Assembly (NCBI RefSeq): GCF_000689415.1
Contig: NZ_HG322950.1
Span: 5,835,501 to 5,899,500 of the forward strand
DNA from: Pseudomonas knackmussii B13
GTDB lineage: Bacteria; Pseudomonadota; Gammaproteobacteria; Pseudomonadales; Pseudomonadaceae
Direction of reading: 5' to 3'
Length of the DNA stretch: 64,000 nucleotides
Part shown: positions 35,875 through 42,810 of the stretch, in pieces
Layout of the letters: the number at the start of each line of letters is the position of its first letter
How positions within the stretch are numbered: the first letter of the stretch is position 1
The notes under the pieces: model-generated
What the model was told of the DNA's origin: nothing
Database searches by the model: none
Seen by the model: only the letters and a program-made list of their open reading frames with translations
Position numbers and translations under genes: made by a program

Positions 35875-37659
35875 ATGTCCGTGTTCGCATCGCCAGCCCA
35901 GGACCGTTGGCTGGATCTGGCCGATATCCTCCACGAGCTGGTTGCCCAGGGGCGCATCGCGCAGGCCGATGCCGAGCAATGCCTGGCGATCCGTCGCAGC
36001 GCGGTGAAGAACCAGCAGCACCCCCTGGAATTCCTTGCCGCACAGCAGGTCCCGGACCTGCGCCACCCCGGTCGACACCTGGACCTGGACCAGCTCGTCC
36101 ACTGGCTGGCCGAATACTCCGGCCAGCCCTACCTGCGCATCGACCCGCTGAAAATCGACGTCGCCGCGGTCACCCCGCTGATGTCCTACGCCTTCGCCCA
36201 GCGCCACAAGATCCTCGCCGTGGCGGTGGCGCCTGACAGCGTCACCATCGCCAGCGCGCAACCCTTCGTGCACAGCTGGGAGAGCAACCTCACCCACGTG
36301 CTCAAGCGCCCGATCAAGCGCGTGGTGTGCAACCCGCAGGACATCCAGCGCTTCACCACCGAGTTCTACCGCCTGGCCAAGTCGGTCAGCGGCGCCTCGG
36401 CGCAGGACATGAAGATCAGCGGCGTCGGCAACTTCGAGCAGTTGCTCAAGCTCGGCGCCAACGACCAGGAACCCGATGCCAACGACGCGCACATCGTCAC
36501 CATCGTCGACTGGCTGTTCCAGTACGCCTTCCAGCAGCGCGCCAGCGATATCCACATCGAGCCGCGCCGTGAACAGGGCACCGTGCGCTTCCGCATCGAC
36601 GGCGTGCTGCACAACGTCTACCAGTTCCCGCCGCAGGTGACGATGGCGGTGGTCAGCCGCCTGAAGAGCCTCGGCCGCATGAACGTCGCCGAGAAGCGCA
36701 AGCCGCAGGACGGCCGGGTGAAGACCAAGACCCCGGACGGCGCCGAGGTCGAACTGCGCCTGTCGACCCTGCCCACCGCCTTCGGCGAGAAGATGGTGAT
36801 GCGGATCTTCGACCCCGAAGTGCTGCTCAAGACCTTCGACCAGCTCGGCTTCTCGCCCGACGACATGCGCCGCTGGCAGAGCATGACCAAACAGCCCAAC
36901 GGCATCATCCTGGTCACCGGGCCGACCGGCTCGGGCAAGACCACCACGCTCTACACCACGCTCAAGCAGCTGGCCACGGACGAGGTGAACGTCTGCACCA
37001 TCGAGGATCCGATCGAGATGATCGAGCCCTCGTTCAACCAGATGCAGGTGCAGCACAACATCGACCTGAGCTTCGCCAGCGGCGTGCGCGCCCTGCTGCG
37101 GCAGGACCCGGACATCATCATGGTCGGCGAGATCCGCGACCTGGAAACCGCCGAGATGGCGATCCAGGCGGCGCTGACCGGCCACCTGGTGCTCTCCACC
37201 CTGCACACCAACGACTCGCCCACGGCCATCACCCGCCTGCTGGAGCTGGGCGTGCCCTACTACCTGATCCGCGCCACCGTGCTCGGCGTCATGGCCCAGC
37301 GCCTGGTGCGTACGCTGTGCCCGCACTGCAAGGCGCCGATGGCGCTGGAAGAGTCCGACTGGCAGGAACTGACCCGCCCGTGGAATGCCCCGCTGCCAAC
37401 CGGCGCGCACCAGCAGGTGGGCTGCCTGGAATGCCGCGACACCGGCTACCGCGGACGCGCCGGGGTCTACGAGATCATGCTGCTGACCGACAACCTGAAG
37501 CAGTTCATCACTCCCGACACCGACCTCATCCAGCTGCGCCGCCAGGCGTTCAAGGAAGGCATGCGCAGCCTGCGCCTGTCCGGCGCGCAGAAGGTCGCGG
37601 CCGGCCTCACCACTATCGAGGAAGTGCTGCGGGTCACGCCGCAGAGCGAGCAGAAATAA
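35875..37659 (+). CDS. GspE/PilB-like secretion ATPase
   Basis: A 594-residue hexameric-type ATPase. An N-terminal GspE_N domain (DAEQCLAIRRSAV) is followed by the ATPase core: HIEPRREQGTVRFRIDG (N2 domain), Walker A GPTGSGKTTTL near residue 347, Asp-box and Walker B DPDIIMVGEIRDLETAEMA near 414, His-box LSTLHTNDSP near 440, and a tetracysteine zinc motif CPHCKAP and CLECRDTGYRGR near 487-527. Nothing else of a type II or IV pilus system is nearby, so it is an orphan ATPase that may serve a distant assembly. Confidence 0.93.
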   Translation: MSVFASPAQDRWLDLADILHELVAQGRIAQADAEQCLAIRRSAVKNQQHPLEFLAAQQVPDLRHPGRHLDLDQLVHWLAEYSGQPYLRIDPLKIDVAAVTPLMSYAFAQRHKILAVAVAPDSVTIASAQPFVHSWESNLTHVLKRPIKRVVCNPQDIQRFTTEFYRLAKSVSGASAQDMKISGVGNFEQLLKLGANDQEPDANDAHIVTIVDWLFQYAFQQRASDIHIEPRREQGTVRFRIDGVLHNVYQFPPQVTMAVVSRLKSLGRMNVAEKRKPQDGRVKTKTPDGAEVELRLSTLPTAFGEKMVMRIFDPEVLLKTFDQLGFSPDDMRRWQSMTKQPNGIILVTGPTGSGKTTTLYTTLKQLATDEVNVCTIEDPIEMIEPSFNQMQVQHNIDLSFASGVRALLRQDPDIIMVGEIRDLETAEMAIQAALTGHLVLSTLHTNDSPTAITRLLELGVPYYLIRATVLGVMAQRLVRTLCPHCKAPMALEESDWQELTRPWNAPLPTGAHQQVGCLECRDTGYRGRAGVYEIMLLTDNLKQFITPDTDLIQLRRQAFKEGMRSLRLSGAQKVAAGLTTIEEVLRVTPQSEQK

Positions 37660-37665
37660 CGTCGG

Positions 37666-37739
37666 TCTGCTGGATCCCCGCGTTCGCGGGGACGACGACG
37701 CAAGCACCGTCTTTCCCGCGCACGCGGGAATCCAGCAGA
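37666..37739. repeat. Second palindromic repeat family, inverted pair with extended arms
   Basis: The pair TGGATCCCCGCGTTCGCGGG ... TTCCCGCGCACGCGGGAA has outer arms TCTGCTGGA and TCCAGCAGA that also match, so the whole 74 bp can form one large cruciform or two small hairpins. It lies between the GspE-like gene and qmcA. Confidence 0.85.
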
Positions 37740-37776
37740 GCCCCACAGGAAGTATTTCGACCAAGGAGTGCGCTAC

Positions 37777-38709
37777 ATGGAAACCGGCAGTGTCCTGATC
37801 CTCTTTGTCATCCTCGCGGTGGCGATCGTGTTCATGGGCTTCAAGGTGGTACCGCAGGGCAACGAGTGGACGGTCGAGCGCTTCGGCCGCTACACCGGCA
37901 CGCTGAAGCCGGGGCTGAACATCATCGTCCCGGTGATGGACCGCATAGGGCAGAAGATCAACATGATGGAGCGCGTGCTGGATATACCGCCGCAGGAGGC
38001 GATCAGCGCCGACAACGCCATCGTGCAGATCGACGCCGTGTGCTTCTTCCAGGTGGTCGACGCAGCACGCGCGGCCTATGAGGTCAGCGGCCTGGAGAAC
38101 GCCGTGCGCAACCTGGTGATGACCAACATCCGCACCGTGCTCGGCTCCATGGAGCTGGACCACATGCTCAGCCAGCGCGACGCGATCAACGAGCGCCTGC
38201 TGCGCACCGTCGACGAGGCCACCGCGCCCTGGGGCCTGAAGGTCACCCGCATCGAGATCAAGGACATCAGCCCGCCGGCCGACCTGGTCGAAGCCATGGC
38301 CAGCCAGATGAAGGCCGAGCGCCTGAAGCGTGCGCAGATCCTCGAAGCAGAAGGCCGCCGCGCAGCGGAAATCCTCACCGCCGAAGGCAAGAAGCAGGCG
38401 CAGATCCTCGAAGCCGAAGGCCTGCGCCAGTCGGCCTTCCTCGAATCCGAAGCCCGTGAACGCCAGGCCGAGGCGGAAGCCAAGGCGACCCGCGTGGTCT
38501 CCGAGGCCATCGCCACCGGCAACGTGCAGGCGGTGAACTACTTCGTCGCGCAGAAGTACGTCGACGCCCTGGGCCAGTTGGCCGCCTCGAACAACAGCAA
38601 GATCGTCCTGATGCCGCTGGAAGCCAGCCAGGTGATCGGCGCGGTGGGCGGCATTGGCGAGATCGTCAAGGCCACCTTCGGCGACGCCTCCGGCGCCAAG
38701 CGGAGTTGA
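37777..38709 (+). CDS. qmcA: SPFH-domain membrane protein (QmcA/stomatin-like)
   Basis: A 310-residue band-7 protein. An N-terminal membrane anchor (VLILFVILAVAIVFMGF) is followed by the SPFH domain with VPQGNEWTVERFGRYTGTLKPGLN, read as ERFGRYTGTLKPG, and a coiled, Ala/Glu-rich repeat region QILEAEGRRAAEILTAEGKK near residues 200-250. Such proteins form ring scaffolds in lipid microdomains. The start at 37777 has AAGGAG 8 nt upstream; the GTG at 37768 overlaps that site. It is followed after 4 nt by an NfeD-like partner, a classical pair. Confidence 0.92.
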   Translation: METGSVLILFVILAVAIVFMGFKVVPQGNEWTVERFGRYTGTLKPGLNIIVPVMDRIGQKINMMERVLDIPPQEAISADNAIVQIDAVCFFQVVDAARAAYEVSGLENAVRNLVMTNIRTVLGSMELDHMLSQRDAINERLLRTVDEATAPWGLKVTRIEIKDISPPADLVEAMASQMKAERLKRAQILEAEGRRAAEILTAEGKKQAQILEAEGLRQSAFLESEARERQAEAEAKATRVVSEAIATGNVQAVNYFVAQKYVDALGQLAASNNSKIVLMPLEASQVIGAVGGIGEIVKATFGDASGAKRS

Positions 38710-38713
38710 GGCC

Positions 38714-39160
38714 ATGTGGGAATACCTGCAGCACCTGAGCTTCTGGGACTGGCTGGCCTTCGGCACCCTGCTGCTGATCCTCGAAGTGTTTGGCGCCGGC
38801 GGCTATCTGCTCTGGGTCGGCGTGGCTGCCGCGGCAACCGGCGTACTCACCTTCCTCATCCCGGCCATGGACTGGACCTGGCAGTTCCTCGCCTTCGGCA
38901 TCCTCTCCCTGCTCACCGTGGTGTTCTGGTGGCGCTACCAGCACCGTCCCGGCGCCAATGCCGCGGCCAGCGGCCTGAACCGACGCGGCAGCGAGCTGAT
39001 CGGCCGGCAGTTCGCGCTGCACGACGCAATAGTCGGCGGGCGCGGCAAGGTCCGCGTCGGCGACAGCCTGTGGCTGGTCAGTGGCCCCGACCTGCCGGCC
39101 GGCGCCCAGGTGAAGGTCACCGGACAGGACGGCGTGCTGCTGCTGGTCGAGCCGGCCTGA
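38714..39160 (+). CDS. NfeD-like membrane protein (YbbJ type)
   Basis: A 148-residue short NfeD protein: three hydrophobic helices (residues 10-35, 36-52 and 53-70), then a C-terminal OB-fold (LIGRQFALHDAIVGGRGKVRVGDSLW, with GRGKVRVGDSLW as the core). It partners the stomatin-like protein next to it and probably docks on it in the membrane. Start at 38714 follows the qmcA stop by 4 nt. Confidence 0.92.
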   Translation: MWEYLQHLSFWDWLAFGTLLLILEVFGAGGYLLWVGVAAAATGVLTFLIPAMDWTWQFLAFGILSLLTVVFWWRYQHRPGANAAASGLNRRGSELIGRQFALHDAIVGGRGKVRVGDSLWLVSGPDLPAGAQVKVTGQDGVLLLVEPA

Positions 39161-39180
39161 GCTCCTACGCAGCGCCCACA

Positions 39181-39209
39181 AAAAAAAACGCCATTCGGCG
39201 GGCTTTTTC
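39181..39209. terminator. Terminator between nfeD and lgt
   Basis: An eight-A run, the hairpin CGCC-ATTC-GGCG and a TTTTT run give a bidirectional terminator for the convergent nfeD-like and lgt genes. Confidence 0.7.
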
Positions 39210-39223
39210 ATGCGGCTGCGGGC

Positions 39224-40057
39224 TCAGTTGGCCAGTGGCTTGGCCGCCGCGCGGCGGTAGGCCCAGACCATCAGCGCGATGCCGCCGAGGATCATCGGCA
39301 CGCAGAGCAACTGGCCCATGGTCAGCCAGTCCCAGGCGATGTAGCCCGGACCACCATTGCCGCCGGCACCCTGGTCGGCGTCCGGCAGGCGGAAGAACTC
39401 GACGAAGAAGCGGAAGCAGCCGTAGCAGAGGATGAACAGGCCGGACACCGAGGCGGTCGGGCGCGGTTTGCGCGAGAACAGCCAGAGGATGATGAACAGC
39501 GCGATACCTTCCAGGGCGAACTCGTAGAGCTGCGACGGGTGGCGCGGCAGCTGTGCGGGGTCGCTGTACGGCGGGAAGATCATCGCCCAGGGCACGTCGG
39601 TCGGCTTGCCCCACAGTTCGGCGTTGATGAAGTTGCCGATACGCCCGGCACCCAGGCCGATCGGCACCAGCGGCGCAATGAAGTCCATCAGCTGGAAGAA
39701 GCTCTTGCCGTTGCGCTTGCCGAACCACCAGGTCGCCAGCATCACCCCGAGCAACCCGCCGTGGAAGGACATGCCGCCCTCCCAGACCTTGAACAGGTTC
39801 AGCGGATTGCTCAGATAGAAGTCCGGCTTGTAGAACAGCACGTAACCGATGCGCCCGCCGAGGACGACACCGCAGGCGACCCAGAACACCAGGTCGGAAA
39901 GCTTCTCCTTGGTCCAGGTCGGATCGAAACGGTCCAGTCGGCGCGAGGCGAGCAGCCAGGCACCGCCGATGCCGATCAGGTACATCAGGCCGTACCAGTG
40001 GATCTTCAGGGGGCCGAGCGACACCGCGACGGGGTCGATCTGTGGATAAGGCAGCAT
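39224..40057 (-). CDS. lgt: Prolipoprotein diacylglyceryl transferase
   Basis: A 277-residue inner-membrane enzyme that transfers diacylglycerol to the lipobox cysteine of prolipoproteins. Seven hydrophobic helices and the key motifs are seen: HWYGLMYLIG near residue 20, GMSFHGGLLG near 98, and GAGRIGNFINAELWG near 139-153 with the essential Arg and Asn. It follows the TauE/SafE gene after 20 nt. In other Pseudomonas genomes thyA follows lgt; here the next gene is convergent and unrelated. Confidence 0.97.
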   Translation of the reverse strand: MLPYPQIDPVAVSLGPLKIHWYGLMYLIGIGGAWLLASRRLDRFDPTWTKEKLSDLVFWVACGVVLGGRIGYVLFYKPDFYLSNPLNLFKVWEGGMSFHGGLLGVMLATWWFGKRNGKSFFQLMDFIAPLVPIGLGAGRIGNFINAELWGKPTDVPWAMIFPPYSDPAQLPRHPSQLYEFALEGIALFIILWLFSRKPRPTASVSGLFILCYGCFRFFVEFFRLPDADQGAGGNGGPGYIAWDWLTMGQLLCVPMILGGIALMVWAYRRAAAKPLAN

Positions 40058-40077
40058 CGCTTTCTCCTAGGGACGAA

Positions 40078-40863
40078 TCATTTGAGCAGGAAGCTCATGC
40101 CGACGCAGAACATCAGCAAGGCGAACAGGCGCTTGAGCACCTTGGCCGGCAGCCGGTGCGCAAGGCGCGCACCGATGCGGGCGAAGAACATGCTGGTCAC
40201 GGCAATGCCGACCAGCGCCGGCAGGTAGACGAAGCCGAAGCTCCATTCCGGCAGCAACGGCTTGTGCCAGCCGACCACGATGAAGGAAATCGCGCCGGCG
40301 ATGGCAATCGGCAGCCCGCAGGCCGAGGAGGTCGCCACGGCCTGCTGCATGGGCAAACCGCGCCAGGACAGGAAGGGCACGGTCAGCGATCCGCCGCCAA
40401 TGCCGAAGATCGCCGAGGCCCAGCCAATGAAACCACCGGCCGTGCCAAGACCGGCCTTGCCTGGCAGCTCGTGGCCACCCTTGGGCTTGAGGTCCAGGGC
40501 CATCTGGAAAGAGATCAGCACGGCGAAGCTGCCGATGATCTTCTGCAGCACCGGGCCCTTGATGGCCGATGCGGTCAGCGCGCCCAGGGCACTGCCGACG
40601 ATGATCCCGACTGTCATCCAGACGAACACCGGCCAGCGCACCGCGCCGCGACGATGGTGTTCGCGAATGGAATTGATCGAAGTGAAAACGATGGTCGCCA
40701 GCGAAGTGCCCACCGCCATCTGCGTGAGTACGTCGACGGAAAAACCGTGGGCGGTGAAGCTGAAGACCAGGGCCGGGACGATGATCAGGCCGCCACCGAC
40801 GCCGAACAGGCCGGCCAGTACCCCGGCGCAGGCGCCCAGCACCAGGTAGAGGAGGAACTCCAT
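40078..40863 (-). CDS. TauE/SafE-family permease
   Basis: A 261-residue protein with eight hydrophobic segments and the TauE/SafE signature LAGLFGVGGGLIIVPAL near residue 12-28, repeated in the second half as GIGGGSLTVPFLSW. The family exports or imports sulfite, sulfoacetate and related anions; the substrate here is unknown. I start at 40863 (GAGGTG upstream); an earlier in-frame start at 40905 has no similarity. It precedes lgt in the same operon. Confidence 0.9.
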   Translation of the reverse strand: MEFLLYLVLGACAGVLAGLFGVGGGLIIVPALVFSFTAHGFSVDVLTQMAVGTSLATIVFTSINSIREHHRRGAVRWPVFVWMTVGIIVGSALGALTASAIKGPVLQKIIGSFAVLISFQMALDLKPKGGHELPGKAGLGTAGGFIGWASAIFGIGGGSLTVPFLSWRGLPMQQAVATSSACGLPIAIAGAISFIVVGWHKPLLPEWSFGFVYLPALVGIAVTSMFFARIGARLAHRLPAKVLKRLFALLMFCVGMSFLLK

Positions 40864-40964
40864 GGTCACCTCGGATCGGAAAAGCGGCATGGTAGCGGAA
40901 GCCACCCGGGGGCTCCAGCACGCCTGAGGGCTTGATAGACTGCGCGAACCACCAGGAGTTTCCC

Positions 40965-41711
40965 ATGTGCCTGATCGTGCTCGCCTGGCGCCCCGGCCAC
41001 GCCATGCCCCTCATAGTCGCGGCCAATCGTGACGAATTCTATGCCCGCCCCACCCTGCCGCTCGCGGCCTGGGAGGATGCGCCCGGGGTCTTCGCCGGGC
41101 GCGACCTGGAAGCCGGCGGCACTTGGCTGGGCATCGGCCCGGACGGTCGCTTCGCCGCGCTGACCAACGTCCGCGACCCGGATCAACCGCTCGGCCCCCG
41201 TTCGCGCGGCGAGTTGGTGGCCGGCTTCCTGCGCGGCCGGGAGTCGCCCTTCGACTATCTGGAGCGGGTCCGCTCGCGCGCTTCCGACTACTCAGGCTTC
41301 AACTTGCTGGTCGGCGATGCCCGCCAGCTCTGCTACTTCAACCCGCGCACTGGCGCACCACGCTTGCTGCCGCCCGGCCTGCACGGCGTGTCCAATGCCG
41401 CGCTGGATACGCCCTGGCCGAAGCTGGAGCGCGCTCGCGCCGCGCTGGCCGAACGCCTCGACGCCGCCGACCCGCACAGCCTGCTGGAACTGCTCGCCGA
41501 TACCCAGAAGCCCCAGGACGAACAGCTGCCGGAAACCGGCGTCGGCATCGCCACCGAACGCCTGCTGTCCAGCGTGTTCATCGCCAGCCCGAACTACGGC
41601 ACCCGCGCCAGCAGCGTGCTGCGGGTCCATGCCGATGGGCGCCGGGAGTTCCTCGAACGCAGCTTTGGTCCCCATGGCGCGCGCCTGGGCGACATCGAAG
41701 TAAGCGCCTAG
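40965..41711 (+). CDS. NRDE-family (TANGO2-like) protein
   Basis: A 248-residue protein with the name-giving motif NRDE in IVAANRDEFYARP near residue 21. It begins MCLI, as nearly all members do, so Cys2 may be an N-terminal nucleophile. Other typical parts are GGTWLGIG, RFAALTNVRDP and SRGELVAGFL. The family is linked to haem or lipid handling in eukaryotes (TANGO2); no bacterial function is settled. AGGAG precedes the start. Its TAG overlaps the stop of the convergent diguanylate cyclase gene. Confidence 0.92.
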   Translation: MCLIVLAWRPGHAMPLIVAANRDEFYARPTLPLAAWEDAPGVFAGRDLEAGGTWLGIGPDGRFAALTNVRDPDQPLGPRSRGELVAGFLRGRESPFDYLERVRSRASDYSGFNLLVGDARQLCYFNPRTGAPRLLPPGLHGVSNAALDTPWPKLERARAALAERLDAADPHSLLELLADTQKPQDEQLPETGVGIATERLLSSVFIASPNYGTRASSVLRVHADGRREFLERSFGPHGARLGDIEVSA

Positions 41712-42733
41712 CAGAGCTCGATGCAATCGCGCCGTTGCTTGGCGCGATAGAGCGCGTCGTCCAACCGCCGTAGCAAGTCTTCCAGCGACTCCCCGCAGCG
41801 AAGGGTGGCCAGCGCGAAACTGGCAGTCAGCGCATGCTCCAGTCCGGCGCCCACCTCGCCGATGCATCGGCGCAGGCGCTCCGCCAACGCGTGGCTGGCG
41901 GCTAGCGGCGTGTCCGGCAACAGCACGATGAACTCCTCTCCACCCCAGCGGGCGAAGCAATCGCCATCGCGCAGGCTGTTGCGCACTCCTTTCGCCACCG
42001 CGACCAGGACGCGGTCGCCCACCGGGTGGCCGTGACTGTCGTTGATGCGTTTGAAGTGATCGAGGTCGAACATCAGCAGACTGACGTCGTGGCCGTGGCG
42101 CTGGAAGTGCAGCCACTCGTGCTGCAAGCTGCTTTCGAAGCGGCGTCGGTTGAATATCTGCGTGAGCGGGTCCGTCTCGCTCAGGCGCAGAGCCTCCGCA
42201 GCCTGCTCGGCCAACGCCAGGTTGGCCCGACGCAGGGCCTCGGTACGCTGCTCCACCAGTTGCTCAAGGTTACGATTGAGTTCGTGCAGCTCTTCGTTGC
42301 GCTGCTGAAGCTCCAGCTCGACAAGCTTGCGCTCATGGATGTTGCGATGGGCGCCGATCATGCGCGTTGCCTGCCCCTGCCCATCGAACTCGACGAATCG
42401 CCCATGATCGCTTATCCACAGGTATTCGCCGTCCAGGCAGCGGCAGCGGTACTCCGCGGCGTAGGTTGGATGGCGGCCTTCGATGTAGGCCTGGAACCCC
42501 TGCATGACGCGCTCGAAGTCGTCCGGGTGGATCACCGAGTGCCAGGTGTCGACATCCTCCGGCAGGCCGTCCAGCGGGTAGCCGAGCATGCGGTACCAGC
42601 CCGGACTGCGCTTGACGTGATTGCTGGCGATGTCCCAGTCCCAGATGCCGTCGCTGACGACTTCCAGGGCATAGCGAAGGGTCTTCTCGATACCGTCGCG
42701 GGCATCCGCCGCGGGGAGTTGCTGCTCGTCCAT
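41708..42733 (-). CDS. PAS-GGDEF diguanylate cyclase
   Basis: A 341-residue cytoplasmic signalling enzyme with no transmembrane segment. An N-terminal PAS domain (SDGIWDWDIASNHVKRSPGW, HPDDFERVMQGF, YRCRCLDGEYLWISDHG) with PAC-like end is followed by a coiled-coil (residues 140-185) and the GGDEF domain (DPLTQIFNRRRFE; FDLDHFKRINDSHGHPVGD). The active loop reads RWGGEEFIVLLP, so the catalytic GGEEF is intact and it should make c-di-GMP. An RxxD inhibitory site is not evident before it. From memory it corresponds to PA0338. It is convergent with the NRDE gene. Confidence 0.93.
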   Translation of the reverse strand: MDEQQLPAADARDGIEKTLRYALEVVSDGIWDWDIASNHVKRSPGWYRMLGYPLDGLPEDVDTWHSVIHPDDFERVMQGFQAYIEGRHPTYAAEYRCRCLDGEYLWISDHGRFVEFDGQGQATRMIGAHRNIHERKLVELELQQRNEELHELNRNLEQLVEQRTEALRRANLALAEQAAEALRLSETDPLTQIFNRRRFESSLQHEWLHFQRHGHDVSLLMFDLDHFKRINDSHGHPVGDRVLVAVAKGVRNSLRDGDCFARWGGEEFIVLLPDTPLAASHALAERLRRCIGEVGAGLEHALTASFALATLRCGESLEDLLRRLDDALYRAKQRRDCIELC

Positions 42734-42810
42734 AAGCCTCGTCCGGACATGCCGGTCCTACGTTGGCTCCCGGGACGACGCAGCTCCGGGACGGCGCGAC
42801 CTGGGGGGGC

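Noticed and set aside
34239..35957. A 570-codon N-terminal extension of argE running through the CYTH gene
   Set aside because: It is antisense to a recognised CYTH-CHAD gene, and the ArgE fold begins at the ATG at 34238 with its own ribosome site.
35857..38766. A 969-codon minus-strand frame opposite the GspE-like and qmcA genes
   Set aside because: Low-complexity His/Ala/Gly/Gln composition; both plus-strand genes have complete catalytic motifs. It also crosses an intergenic repeat.
40906..40964. Extra N-terminal residues for the NRDE protein
   Set aside because: An in-frame start at 40932 would hide the conserved MCLI start; AGGAG sits just before 40965.
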